From NCBI RefSeq assembly GCF_002414005.1, contig NZ_DHYG01000054.1, forward strand, positions 10,221 to 74,220: a stretch of 64,000 nt of DNA. The letters are read 5' to 3'. Shown here in pieces: positions 35,851 to 45,308 of this stretch (position 1 is its first letter; each line of letters begins with the position of its first letter). The DNA comes from Psychrobacter sp. UBA5136. Lineage in GTDB: Bacteria; Pseudomonadota; Gammaproteobacteria; Pseudomonadales; Moraxellaceae. The notes beneath the pieces are model-generated. The model ran no database searches. It was not told where the DNA came from and saw only the letters and a list, made by a program, of their open reading frames with translations. The translations under genes and the position numbers were made by a program.

Positions 35851-36561
35851 TTATAAATAGTCAAACTTGCCCGAAGAAAGCAGAAGTTTATTTAAGTCTT
35901 TAGGAGTCTCCGCAATATAGTCTGCACCCCATTTCTTTAGACTTTTTTGATCTTCAGGTGGAATATAGCCATAGGCGGCTAAAATTGTCGTCATACCAGC
36001 GGCGTTGCCAGCTTCGATATCGCGTATATGATCGCCAACGTAGAGGACGCTTTCAGCAGCGCCGCGCGGGATAGCAAGTTTTTCTAACGCCACATACATC
36101 GGCTCTGGATCTGGCTTAGTACGCGATACGTCATCAGGACAGACCAGCACCGAACAGCGCTCATCTAGCTGCATTTTTTCTAACAAAAGCTCTGCTAAAT
36201 AGCGCGGTTTATTGGTAACGATGCCCCAGGGCACCCGCTGGTCTTCAAGGACGCGCAGCACTTCTTCAAGCTCGCTAAAAACACAGCTATCGACACAAAT
36301 ATCTGCTTCGTAATCGTCTAAAAACTGCTGACGAAACGTAAGCAGCGCCTCTTCACTGACCTCAAGCTGGCCATTATGACGCAGCATCAGCCGCACCATC
36401 GACGAAGCGCCTGCGGATACTTGCTCGCGAATTTCTACTGCAGGTGGCGCTTGCCAATCATTTTCGCCGCTCATTTTCCCAATAATTCGGATAAAATCGG
36501 CGGCAGTATCGATTAACGTCCCATCAAGGTCGAACAAGACAGCTTTTACAAATTGACTCAT
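35851..36561 (-). CDS. mupP: N-acetylmuramic acid 6-phosphate phosphatase MupP (Gph-like HAD)
   Basis: HAD-superfamily phosphatase, 236 residues. Motif I DLDGTLIDT with nucleophile Asp11, motif II in GIVTNKP, motif III lysine in SRTKPDPEPMY, motif IV in YVGDHIRDIEAG. By sequence it could be phosphoglycolate phosphatase; the ubiG-mupP-yciK order is that of P. aeruginosa, where this gene encodes MupP of the MurNAc recycling route (AmgK/MurU). I infer MupP from context. ATG start. Gap to ubiG is 86 nt. Confidence 0.82.
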   Translation of the reverse strand: MSQFVKAVLFDLDGTLIDTAADFIRIIGKMSGENDWQAPPAVEIREQVSAGASSMVRLMLRHNGQLEVSEEALLTFRQQFLDDYEADICVDSCVFSELEEVLRVLEDQRVPWGIVTNKPRYLAELLLEKMQLDERCSVLVCPDDVSRTKPDPEPMYVALEKLAIPRGAAESVLYVGDHIRDIEAGNAAGMTTILAAYGYIPPEDQKSLKKWGADYIAETPKDLNKLLLSSGKFDYL

Positions 36562-36647
36562 AACAGGCGCTCTTAATTTTTATTTAAAACATGGATTTAA
36601 GACATTGATTTAAAAAGTGGTTAAAAAGGAATGCTTATAAAAACGAT

Positions 36648-37490
36648 TTACGACAAGGGTTTTTGTACCGCCATCATATAATTGACATCGACGTTTTGGG
36701 CCAACCAGTAGCGCTTGGTTAACGGATTATAATGTAGCCCAATGATATCTTGACGGCTAAAGCCTGCATTGATCGCCATTTTGTCTAACTCAGCTGGGGT
36801 GATAAATTTGGCGTAATCATGAGTGCCGCGATCAAGCAGGCGCAACACGTACTCCGCCCCAACGATGGCAAATAGATACGATTTAGGATTGCGATTAATC
36901 GTCGATAGCACGCAAACCCCGCCCGGCGCTAGCAGCTTGAAACACGCCTCGATAATGGCAGTTGGGTCTGGCACATGCTCAAGCATCTCCATACAAGTCA
37001 CCACGTCAAACTGACCAGCATGAGTGACGGCTAACTGCTCAATCGGGATATGCTGATAACGTAGCGTGTCAGTTAAGTTGCTTTGCTCAGCATGTAAGGC
37101 GGCTGCTTTTAGGTTCTCTGTCCCAAGGTCGATACCGGTAACATCAGCACCGCGGCGCGCCATCGATTCTGACAAAATGCCGCCGCCACAACCAACATCA
37201 AGGACTTTTTTACCCGCTAAGCCCATCTCTGCGCTTTTACTGTTATCATGACTCGCATAGCCGCGTTTTACATTGTCTTCTATCCAATTAAGACGCAGCG
37301 GATTGATTTCGTGTAAGGTGGCAAACGCGCCGGTTTTATTCCACCACTCGCTTGCCAAATTGTTAAATTTTTCCACTTCGCTAGCATCAACATTGGCATC
37401 GACATTAATAGCGGCGGCGTCATTAACGTCGCTTGCTTGCTGATTTGCCTGACTGTTTACAGGCGGCGTAGAAGGTAAAGCTTGGCTCAT
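36648..37490 (-). CDS. ubiG: Ubiquinone biosynthesis O-methyltransferase
   Basis: SAM-dependent methyltransferase for both O-methylations of ubiquinone synthesis. SAM motif I VLDVGCGGGILSESMA, acidic residue in VTGIDLG, FDVVTCMEMLEHVPDP and the post-motif LSTINRNPKSY are clear. 280 residues; a hydrophilic N-terminal segment of some 40 residues (Asn/Ala/Asp/Val-rich) precedes EKFNNLASEWWNK, where the usual UbiG begins (E. coli 240). ATG start. First gene of the ubiG-mupP-yciK group. Confidence 0.95.
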   Translation of the reverse strand: MSQALPSTPPVNSQANQQASDVNDAAAINVDANVDASEVEKFNNLASEWWNKTGAFATLHEINPLRLNWIEDNVKRGYASHDNSKSAEMGLAGKKVLDVGCGGGILSESMARRGADVTGIDLGTENLKAAALHAEQSNLTDTLRYQHIPIEQLAVTHAGQFDVVTCMEMLEHVPDPTAIIEACFKLLAPGGVCVLSTINRNPKSYLFAIVGAEYVLRLLDRGTHDYAKFITPAELDKMAINAGFSRQDIIGLHYNPLTKRYWLAQNVDVNYMMAVQKPLS

Positions 37491-37954
37491 AGGATGTTTC
37501 CTTTTTCGGCATTATAGTTATTATCGTTTACGTTTATAGGTACGCTGAGACGCTCAACAGTATAGGCTCAATATTAGCATGAGAGCGGCGGCTTTGTCGT
37601 GAGTACATCGTCACCGTTTGTGAAACGCTTAACAATAGCTCCGTATGACCATTATTTTTAGCGCCAAAAAATTCAGCTACATAGCAATGTTAAAATATTA
37701 AAGGCAAAAATACCTTTAAAAATCATAGGTAAGATACCTTAAATAATCGCTCACAGCTTTACAACCGTTAGTTAAGAATCCGGTTCACAAGTATGGGCAT
37801 TTTACGCTATTATAGGCGGTAGTCTATAACAGGTTGCTTTACGCGGCGCATTGTCGCTTAACCACATAAAACCTATATACAAATGCGCGAAATGACTGCT
37901 GAATCGAAAACTTCGAAGCAAAAATTCTGACTCTCGACATCTCAAGGAAAAAGT
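37491..37954. other. 464-nt divergent region, ubiG / dsbA
   Basis: AT-rich, with promoters for both directions expected but not identified. AAGGAA precedes the dsbA ATG by about 6 nt. No gene or RNA was recognised. Confidence 0.35.
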
Positions 37955-38575
37955 ATGAAACGTATCATCGCATTGACTGGTCTGGCTTGTGCTATTGGGC
38001 TGACCAATATGGGCGCGCAAGCTGCCAATTATGTCGCAGGAAAAGACTACCGCGTGCTGGATAACCCAGAGAAAATCAGCGGTGATGCTATTATTGTGCG
38101 CGAGTTTTTCTGGTACGGCTGTCCGCATTGCTACAACCTCAATCCATATATGGAAAAATGGGCAAAAACCAAAGACAAAGACGTGGCTTTTTTTAGAACC
38201 CCAGCAGCGCTTAATCCCGTTTGGGAAGCCAGTGCCCGTGGTTTTTATGCCGCGCAGCTGTTGGGTTATGAAGATAAGACTCATAATGCGCTATTTGATG
38301 CCGTGCATAAAGATGGCAAACAGTTATTTGACCAAGCGTCACTGAGCAAATGGTATGCGTCTAAAGGCGTCAACGAAAAGAAATTTAACAGCCTTTATAA
38401 CTCATTTGCCGTTGGTACAAAAATTGGTCGCTCACAAGCAGGCGCCAAGCGTTATCAGCTTTCAGGCGTACCAGCAGTAGTCGTACAAGGTAAATATGTG
38501 GTGACGGGTGAAAGCGCTACCGTCCCTAAAGTGGTTGATTATTTGGTCGATAAAGTACGTGCCGAGAAAAAATAA
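37955..38575 (+). CDS. dsbA: Thiol:disulfide interchange protein DsbA
   Basis: Periplasmic oxidase that introduces disulfide bonds into secreted proteins. 206 residues: signal peptide to about AQA (21-23), redox motif CPHC with Cys56 and Cys59 in YGCPHCY, cis-Pro in SGVPAVVVQG, then a short C-terminal helix KVVDYLVDKVRAEKK. E. coli DsbA has 208 residues and the same CPHC. ATG start with AAGGA upstream. Monocistronic, with a terminator. No dsbB neighbour. Confidence 0.95.
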   Translation: MKRIIALTGLACAIGLTNMGAQAANYVAGKDYRVLDNPEKISGDAIIVREFFWYGCPHCYNLNPYMEKWAKTKDKDVAFFRTPAALNPVWEASARGFYAAQLLGYEDKTHNALFDAVHKDGKQLFDQASLSKWYASKGVNEKKFNSLYNSFAVGTKIGRSQAGAKRYQLSGVPAVVVQGKYVVTGESATVPKVVDYLVDKVRAEKK

Positions 38576-38621
38576 CTTAAACGGCAGAGATTATTAAAAG
38601 ACACACATTTATTAAAACGCC

Positions 38622-38652
38622 AAAAGCCAATCGTTAAGATTGGCTTTTTTTT
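38622..38652. terminator. Bidirectional terminator, dsbA / darP
   Basis: Stem AAAAGCCAATC / GATTGGCTTTT with a GTTAA loop and an eight-T run, between convergent genes. Confidence 0.92.
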
Positions 38653-38681
38653 CGAGTCATGTTCCGTTTTAACCTAAATGA

Positions 38682-39194
38682 TTAGCTTTTAAGCTGCGAT
38701 AATATGGCCACTTCACGAATATAACTGGCCAAGTCTTCTTTTGATTCTGCCATTAGCTCGTCGTCTTGTATGTGCTTGGCGTACTCAATCCAAAGTAGCA
38801 GCTGATACAGGCTATTACGCTCGGACGCCTTGTATTGTTTGACGAACTGTTTAAGCGTGCTTTCATCATTGATGTTTAAGCGCTCAATCCAGCTTTCAAT
38901 TTTAGAGATCTGCTCTTTTGGGAAAAAAGCGTCGAACAAGGCTTTGACAAGTTCGTGGCGATTTTCTTCACTGATAAGTTTGCCGACACGTTTGGTTTGG
39001 CGATTGCGCGCGTTAGCACTGGTGATATCGGCAAGCGCCATCAGCTCCGCCATAAAATAATCACTGGCTGGCAATGCTTTCAGTTGCTTTTTCGATAAGC
39101 TGGCAAGCGGTATCGACAATGCTTGTAAGCGCTCATGAGCTTTTTTGAGCTCTGTGCGCGAGACGCGCATATCTTGTTCTGACCAGTCAATCAT
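38682..39194 (-). CDS. darP: Dual-action ribosomal maturation protein DarP (YjgA/DUF615)
   Basis: 170 residues, helical and charged, matching the YjgA family: SRTELKKAHERLQALSIPLASL at the start, then the family block NARNRQTKRVGKLI and LLLWIEYAKHIQ. It associates with pre-50S ribosomes and helps 23S rRNA maturation in E. coli. ATG start. It is the last gene of the minus-strand run that begins at mazG, 119 nt after rapZ, and ends near a shared terminator. Confidence 0.9.
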   Translation of the reverse strand: MIDWSEQDMRVSRTELKKAHERLQALSIPLASLSKKQLKALPASDYFMAELMALADITSANARNRQTKRVGKLISEENRHELVKALFDAFFPKEQISKIESWIERLNINDESTLKQFVKQYKASERNSLYQLLLWIEYAKHIQDDELMAESKEDLASYIREVAILSQLKS

Positions 39195-39313
39195 AAAAGC
39201 TTTCCATTTTTCGAGATAGTAAATAGTAGAGTGTAATGAAACACGTTAATTGCGTGTTGCCATTTAAACCTTGTAGCTGAACCATTGCAGTCATTAGGCA
39301 TTAAAACTCGCCA

Positions 39314-40330
39314 TTACCAACGATGCTTTTCGCGGTGTTTGGCCGTAACGGTTAAACCTTTGGGCAAACTGGCGGACAGTTTATCTTGTAAATGCTTGGT
39401 AATAAATACCGAGCGATGCTTGCCGCCGGTGCAGCCAATCGCGACCGTCACCGTGTGGCGGTTGTTATGTAAAAAATTTGGTAACCAACGACTGAGAAAA
39501 GTAGCGATATCTTCAGTCATCTCAGCCACTTCTGGATAATCAGCAAAAAACTCAGCGACCTCAGCATCGAGACCTGTCGCCGCTTGCAGCTTCGGATTCC
39601 AGTGCGGATTGGGCAAAATGCGCACATCAAAAACAAAGTCAGCATCGATTGGACTGCCATATTTAAAGCCAAACGATAACAGATTAATGGCGATTTGATT
39701 ATCGGCCCCAACATAATCGCGCAGACGCTCTTTTAACTGATGAATGTTCAGCATACTGGTGTCGATTTTAAGGTCAGCCTGCTTAAATATCGGTTGCAAA
39801 AGCTGGCTTTCTTTTTCGATCGCCGCTGGCAAATTATCGACCGTATTTTCTACGCCTTTGCTATCTTGCACCATTAAAGGATGAATACGGCGGGTGGCAT
39901 TAAAGCGCGCCACCAAGATATCCTCTTGCGCCGTCACGTATATTACCGTAACCGCCTCTTCGCCATACGTTTGCTTTAAGACATCATGAGTGGCAGCGAA
40001 ATTGGACAAATCGGCGCGCGGCGTGCGAATATCGACCCCAAGGGCGACGCGTTTAATCCCGCTATCGCAAACCAGCCTTTGCGCCGCTTCAGGAACCAAT
40101 GATAAAGGCAGATTATCAATAGAATAATAGCCCAAATCCTCTAGGATATTGAGTACGGAGGTTTTGCCAGACCCCGAACGTCCTGATACTACTAAGATAC
40201 TTAATCTGTCTTTATTTGCGCTGCTAGCGGATGCTGGCCTGGCTAGCTTGGCGGGCTTAGCTAAATTGTCATTTGGCGGTGTTTGTTCATTACCTGATTT
40301 GGCTTGCTTGTCGTCCTTATTTGCACTCAT
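39314..40330 (-). CDS. rapZ: RNase adapter protein RapZ
   Basis: P-loop protein that in E. coli leads the small RNA GlmZ to RNase E and so controls amino-sugar synthesis. Walker A GRSGSGKTS is at 50-58; the C-terminal RNA-binding part shows SFGFKYG, DADFVFDVRILPNPHW and AIGCTGGKHRSVFI. 338 residues compared with 284 in E. coli, because a low-complexity Ala/Lys/Pro/Asn segment of about 45 residues precedes the P-loop and the C-terminal tail is longer. ATG start. It follows panC by 41 nt. In this family the target sRNA may be absent, so the role here is inferred. Confidence 0.93.
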   Translation of the reverse strand: MSANKDDKQAKSGNEQTPPNDNLAKPAKLARPASASSANKDRLSILVVSGRSGSGKTSVLNILEDLGYYSIDNLPLSLVPEAAQRLVCDSGIKRVALGVDIRTPRADLSNFAATHDVLKQTYGEEAVTVIYVTAQEDILVARFNATRRIHPLMVQDSKGVENTVDNLPAAIEKESQLLQPIFKQADLKIDTSMLNIHQLKERLRDYVGADNQIAINLLSFGFKYGSPIDADFVFDVRILPNPHWNPKLQAATGLDAEVAEFFADYPEVAEMTEDIATFLSRWLPNFLHNNRHTVTVAIGCTGGKHRSVFITKHLQDKLSASLPKGLTVTAKHREKHRW

Positions 40331-40371
40331 AATCCGTCATCCTCATGCATTGCGTCCGGCAATTTCCTCTG

Positions 40372-41262
40372 TCATGATGGCAGCTTTACTGTCACCAATT
40401 GATTGTCTAACAAACGTGCACGCCCCAGCCAAGCAGCAACCAAAATCACCAAATCTTGCTGATTTTCCTCTAAACTTGCCTGCAAATTGTCTGCTTTTAA
40501 AGCATCGAGCTGAGCCGTTTTTAGGTCTAAATAATCAACCGTAAAACCCGCGTCAGTAATACGCGCTTTAGCCGCAGCCAATAAAGGCTCAACGCCTTGT
40601 TCGCTATATTTACCATTTTTGAGTTGCTCGGCTAAGCGTTGCAATTCTTGATGGAGCACCGGCGCTATTTTGCGCTCAGCGTCGCTTAAATACTGATTAC
40701 GTGACGATAAGGCTAAACCATCCTCTGCTCGCACGATAGGCGCGCCTATGATCTCAATCGGATAGCTTAAATCACGCACCAATTGCTGAATAATGGCCAA
40801 TTGCTGGTAATCTTTTTGGCCAAATACTGCTACATCTGGCTGGACGATATTAAATAATTTAGAGACAACAATGCCAACCCCATCAAAATGTCCAGGACGC
40901 GACTGCCCACATAGCTGGCTGGTAATTGCGCCAGCGCGAACTGACGTTGGCGGCGGTAACACCGGATACATCTCGTCAATACTTGGCGCAAATACATAGT
41001 CCGCATCAACGGTGGCAAGCTTGGCAACATCGTCCTCTAGCGTGCGCGGATAACTATCGAAGTCCTCTCCTTCGCCAAATTGGGTAGGATTGACAAAGAT
41101 ACTCACGACCACAATATCAGCATGCTGCTTGGCAAGCTTTACCAGCTCAAGATGGCCATCATGCAGATTGCCCATCGTTGGCACTAAGGCAATGCGCTGG
41201 CGACCGTAATAAGGCGTTAAAGCATGACGCAGCGCTGAGATATGATGATGTATGATTGGCAT
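40372..41262 (-). CDS. panC: Pantothenate synthetase (pantoate-beta-alanine ligase)
   Basis: Joins pantoate and beta-alanine with ATP, making pantothenate for coenzyme A. The HIGH-type motif is PTMGNLHDGHLELV; FVNPTQFGEGEDFDSYPR, VFGQKDYQQLAII and EDGLALSSRNQYL are further family blocks. 296 residues (E. coli 283). ATG start. It follows panB by 80 nt and precedes rapZ by 41 nt. Confidence 0.96.
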   Translation of the reverse strand: MPIIHHHISALRHALTPYYGRQRIALVPTMGNLHDGHLELVKLAKQHADIVVVSIFVNPTQFGEGEDFDSYPRTLEDDVAKLATVDADYVFAPSIDEMYPVLPPPTSVRAGAITSQLCGQSRPGHFDGVGIVVSKLFNIVQPDVAVFGQKDYQQLAIIQQLVRDLSYPIEIIGAPIVRAEDGLALSSRNQYLSDAERKIAPVLHQELQRLAEQLKNGKYSEQGVEPLLAAAKARITDAGFTVDYLDLKTAQLDALKADNLQASLEENQQDLVILVAAWLGRARLLDNQLVTVKLPS

Positions 41263-41342
41263 GGTTAATACTTCTTATGCTAATAGCTTTTTTACTGAAA
41301 ATCGTGAAGTCACTAAATAAAATATGGCCTACTTTAACAAGC

Positions 41343-42143
41343 CTAGCTAAATTGATGCTGCTCAGTGGGAAAGCTGCCATCGCGTACCGATTGGTGATAC
41401 AGGGCAAAGGCGCCTTCGATACTGTGCGCACCATTACGTTCATCGGTTAAAAAGTCATGGACAAAGCGCGGCACGCGGCCATGTACCATACCCAGCATGT
41501 CATGCATGACTAAGACTTGACCATCGGTATCGGCACCAGCACCAATCCCGATGACGGGCACGGCAACCGCCTCTGTAACGGCTTTGGCAAGCTCAGCAGG
41601 AACACATTCTAACACCAAAAGCGCAGCACCAGCAGCAACCACGGCTTTAGCATCAGCAAGCAGTTTTTCCGCCGCCTCATCACCGCGGCCTTGGATTTTA
41701 TAACCACCAAAGACATTGACCGATTGCGGCGTCAGCCCTAAATGCACACAAGTCGGCGTACCAGCTTGCGCCAACGTTTTGACCAAATCACAAAGCTCAC
41801 TGCCGCCTTCAATTTTAATCACATGCGCGCCCGCCTGCATCAGCTTGCGGCTATTGGCAATGGCTTCTGGCAACGTCACATAGCTCATAAACGGCAAGTC
41901 CGCTAAAATAAGCGCATGGTTATTACTACGGGCAATATTTGCCGTATGATAAGCCATATCGTCAACGGTAACTGGCAAGGTTGAATCATGACCTTGCACC
42001 ACCATGCCAAGACTATCCCCAATCAAAATCGCATCAATCTGCGCTTTATCCATCATGCGCGCAAACATCGCGTCATAGCAGGTCAGACAGGTGAATTTGG
42101 TGCCGTCTTTTTTAAACTTATTTAAAGTAGATAACGTCGTCAT
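41343..42143 (-). CDS. panB: 3-methyl-2-oxobutanoate hydroxymethyltransferase
   Basis: First step of pantothenate synthesis: adds a hydroxymethyl group from 5,10-methylene-THF to 2-oxoisovalerate. 266 residues, with the usual blocks CLTCYDAMFA, IGDSLGMVVQGHDSTLPV, IKIEGG and CVHLGLTPQSVN; metal ligands lie in the first two. ATG start. In the pcnB-folK-panB-panC order shared with related bacteria, linking pantothenate and folate genes. Confidence 0.96.
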   Translation of the reverse strand: MTTLSTLNKFKKDGTKFTCLTCYDAMFARMMDKAQIDAILIGDSLGMVVQGHDSTLPVTVDDMAYHTANIARSNNHALILADLPFMSYVTLPEAIANSRKLMQAGAHVIKIEGGSELCDLVKTLAQAGTPTCVHLGLTPQSVNVFGGYKIQGRGDEAAEKLLADAKAVVAAGAALLVLECVPAELAKAVTEAVAVPVIGIGAGADTDGQVLVMHDMLGMVHGRVPRFVHDFLTDERNGAHSIEGAFALYHQSVRDGSFPTEQHQFS

Positions 42144-42250
42144 ATAACCCTCAATGCTATTAACTATCTATGGCTTTTGCTGCTGTGATAAAATGCATAC
42201 CGATTTTAAATATCTTTAGTAAGCCGCCTATTTCTACTTTGGCTATAGTT

Positions 42251-42808
42251 CTAATTCAGTTCTAGGAGCTTTAATCCCGTCCAATCGTTACTCGGCGGGT
42301 AATTCGCTATTGGCTTGTTTAAAATAATTAGCTCTGGCGCCAACTCTCGTAGCGGCATCAAGACAAAATTGCGCTCATACAAGCCTGCATGCGGTATGGT
42401 TAATTGCGGCTCTGAGATTTCGTTATCACCATACAATAAAATATCGACATCAAGGCTGCGCTCACCCCAGCGGCGCAGGCGGGCGCGTTTGGCTTGCTGC
42501 TCCAACGCTTGACAAAAACTAAGCAATTCAAATGCTGTTAAAGTGGTGTCAAAACCTGCAACCGCGTTAACAAAATCAGGCTGATCTTGCGGCCCCATTG
42601 GCACTGAAGCATAGAAAGAAGACACACGTACTGTGCGTATCTGCTCATGTTCTCGCATCGTTTTAATGGCTTGTTGCAGATGCTCTACTGGCGAACCTAG
42701 CTCGTTTTCTAGATTACTGCCTAGACCTACATAGCAGGTAATCCAAGTCGTGCCGTCACGATTATTGTTATCGCTAGTATCATCACTAGTAACAAAGTGC
42801 GCGTTCAT
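42251..42808 (-). CDS. folK: 2-amino-4-hydroxy-6-hydroxymethyldihydropteridine pyrophosphokinase
   Basis: Pyrophosphorylates hydroxymethyl-dihydropterin for folate synthesis. 185 residues from the ATG at 42808 (an in-frame GTG three codons earlier is less likely). Motif YVGLGSNL near the N-terminus, then QPDFVNAVAGF and RRWGERSLDVDILLYG, which hold the ATP and magnesium-binding residues, and PHAGLYERNFVLMPL. It begins with a 25-residue hydrophilic segment. It starts 34 nt after the pcnB stop. Confidence 0.95.
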   Translation of the reverse strand: MNAHFVTSDDTSDNNNRDGTTWITCYVGLGSNLENELGSPVEHLQQAIKTMREHEQIRTVRVSSFYASVPMGPQDQPDFVNAVAGFDTTLTAFELLSFCQALEQQAKRARLRRWGERSLDVDILLYGDNEISEPQLTIPHAGLYERNFVLMPLRELAPELIILNKPIANYPPSNDWTGLKLLELN

Positions 42809-42842
42809 AATTATCACTTTATTTTATGGTTTTATAACAAGC

Positions 42843-45143
42843 CTAGCCGTTGTTAACGCTTGGCTGACGGCGGCGACGCTTTGACGGCACAGGGCCTTTA
42901 TCGTTATTGGTGTTAATAATAGCTGCCTGGCTTTTCGTCGTCTGAGTTTTGACGGTTGGGTTCTTAGCATCCTGACTGGCTTTAGCAGACTTTTTAGAAA
43001 CGGTGTTTGTGTCCTCAGCAAACTGCGGTGCGGGTTTAGGCGCTTTCCTCTCGTACTTGGCAGCCTTTGCCGTTTGTTCTTTACGCTCAACTGGTTTTGC
43101 CTCTACGCTACTGCTATTGTCGGCGCTATTTTTACTGTTGTCGTTACTACTGCTGTCTACAGTAGGCTGACGACGGCGACGTTTATAAGGTATTGGCTCG
43201 TTATTTATGCTGACGAGCGCGGGAGCTTGGGCCACTGTGCGCTTAGTATCCGCTGTTGTAGCGGGGTCTGACTTGCTAGAAACAGGCTTACTAGTAACAT
43301 ACTTGGCATCGGCTTGTTTTACTTCTGCATTCTGCTGCTGAGCTTGCTTATCAGCTTTGTCAGAGATACCTGACTGACGTTCTATCGCTGCTTTCTTAAC
43401 TTTGGCGTTTTCAGTATTTGTACTTTGCGCTACAGCTGCTTGCTCGGAATTAGAAGCAAATTCCGGCTTTTCGTCACTTGGCAATTGTTTACGCAGCGGC
43501 GGCACAACCTTTTCATGCTCGATGACAAATAACGGCGCTGGTTTTATATCTTGGCGCTTATTTGTCGCTTGCTTATCAGTATTCGCCAGTGATAATTGCT
43601 GCAATTGTGCAAGCTCATGACTGTCTTGTGTTGCCTGCTGCTTATCATAACCGTTATGACGAGCACTGTTACTACGACTGTCATTATTGATATCGTTATC
43701 AACCTGTTTGTCAGAAGAGTGACTAGCAGCGCGGCGGCGACGTGATGGCACGTCTGACGCATCATTCATAAGCGCGGGCTTGGCACTGCCATTGCGATAT
43801 GCTTTGTCTTGTTGATCGTTTTCTATGTGATTTACCTTAGCATTAGCGTTCGAGCTTTGCTGTTTTTGACGATTACGTCCGCGACCACGCTGCCCTTGCT
43901 TATAAGCGCCGCGACGAATATTTTCATCAAAATCGTCAATCGCTTGCTGCTGCTGCTGTTCGGTCAAAGTTTGATAATTTTGCCACCACTCGCCCATACC
44001 ATTGGTCGATTCTGATAGTGGATGCTCGGCATCGCCGCATTGCTCGCGCAATAACAAGAAATCAAAAGCAGCGCGGAAACGTGGGTGCTCAGACAACTGG
44101 ACAATTTGTTTGCTACGCGGCGCCGCCAATTTTGGCTGCAATATCCAAATATCACGGATAAACTGCTCCGCAAATTTTGGAATGGCGGTCTTGATACGTT
44201 GACGGTCGATGACTTTGCCCGCTGCATGCAGCTGTGCGTCAGCAAAAGGCATGTTGCGCTTTTTGGCTTTTTCTAATTGATGGAGATAATTTTCCCACAG
44301 CAACGCGGCATAAAAGAAAGCAGGGTTGATACTTTTGCCAGCGGCGATACGTTTATCGGTATTAATGGCGACTTGTTTGACCAACGCACTTGGTTCAGCA
44401 GGCGGATAAATAATCAAACTATCCATCGCCCCAGATTCAAATAATAGCGGCAATAATGGTACCAAATAACCACCAGTAAACATCTTTTGCGTTTCATCAT
44501 ACAGACGATGCGGAGAGATTTGCTCCAGCAGCGCCCAATTGTCATCGTGGAACTGCGCGGCGAGTTCACTATCAAAGTCAAAACCCAACTTTGCTTTAAA
44601 TCGTAGGGCTCGCAGCAATCTGACTGGATCCTCTTCGATACGCGTCGGCGCATTGCCTAATAAGCGAATAATTTTATTATCGATGTCTTCCAGCGCCCCG
44701 CAAAAATCATGCACCACGCCTTTGAGTGGCTGATAATAAAGCGCGTTAATAGAAAAGTCGCGACGGGCAAAGTCTTGTTTGATATCGCCCCAGACATTGT
44801 CGCGCAAAATCATCCCATCTTGATTGGTGTTGGCATTATTGAGCGGCGGACCACGAAACGTCGCCACTTCGATGAGCTCGCGACCAGAGTAAACATGCGC
44901 CAATTGGAAACGTCGTCCAATAATACGGCAGCGCTTGCCAAAGACGTCTTTAATCTCATGAGGCTTGGCATCAGTGACCGCGTCAAAGTCTTTTGGACGC
45001 AGGCCTAGCAAGGTATCGCGCACGCCGCCACCGACGATATAAGCATCAAACCCAGCTCGGGTTAGGGTAGCTATCACTTCGGTAATGGAATTGGGTAATT
45101 CAGATTTATTCAGTTCTAACTGCTTGGCGGCACGCTCGGCCAT
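42843..45143 (-). CDS. pcnB: Poly(A) polymerase I with a long disordered C-terminal tail
   Basis: Adds poly(A) tails that promote RNA decay. The nucleotidyltransferase core is about residues 1-420: GGGVRDTLLGLRPKDFDAVTDA (38-59, catalytic Asp52 and Asp54), GRRFQLAHVYSG and RDFSINALYY. The remaining 345 or so residues have Asn/Gln/Asp/Lys/Ser bias and look disordered. Three arginine clusters occur: SRRRRAAS (467-474), KRRRRQPTVDS (654-664) and KRRRRQPSVNNG (755-766, the C-terminus). 766 residues, against 465 in E. coli. ATG start. In the mazG-darP minus-strand run. Confidence 0.94.
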   Translation of the reverse strand: MAERAAKQLELNKSELPNSITEVIATLTRAGFDAYIVGGGVRDTLLGLRPKDFDAVTDAKPHEIKDVFGKRCRIIGRRFQLAHVYSGRELIEVATFRGPPLNNANTNQDGMILRDNVWGDIKQDFARRDFSINALYYQPLKGVVHDFCGALEDIDNKIIRLLGNAPTRIEEDPVRLLRALRFKAKLGFDFDSELAAQFHDDNWALLEQISPHRLYDETQKMFTGGYLVPLLPLLFESGAMDSLIIYPPAEPSALVKQVAINTDKRIAAGKSINPAFFYAALLWENYLHQLEKAKKRNMPFADAQLHAAGKVIDRQRIKTAIPKFAEQFIRDIWILQPKLAAPRSKQIVQLSEHPRFRAAFDFLLLREQCGDAEHPLSESTNGMGEWWQNYQTLTEQQQQQAIDDFDENIRRGAYKQGQRGRGRNRQKQQSSNANAKVNHIENDQQDKAYRNGSAKPALMNDASDVPSRRRRAASHSSDKQVDNDINNDSRSNSARHNGYDKQQATQDSHELAQLQQLSLANTDKQATNKRQDIKPAPLFVIEHEKVVPPLRKQLPSDEKPEFASNSEQAAVAQSTNTENAKVKKAAIERQSGISDKADKQAQQQNAEVKQADAKYVTSKPVSSKSDPATTADTKRTVAQAPALVSINNEPIPYKRRRRQPTVDSSSNDNSKNSADNSSSVEAKPVERKEQTAKAAKYERKAPKPAPQFAEDTNTVSKKSAKASQDAKNPTVKTQTTKSQAAIINTNNDKGPVPSKRRRRQPSVNNG

Positions 45144-45308
45144 GCATCTACTCCTCGCCTTTATTCTTAACCACCTTTGATGAACACAGCATCTAGCAGG
45201 CGGATGTATCTGCTAGTTTAACAAATTTTGACCATGGTGGGTGTGTTATGACATTTACTTACATGCTATTTTGTCAATATTGGGGTCAATTTACTAAAAA
45301 TAAAGGGC

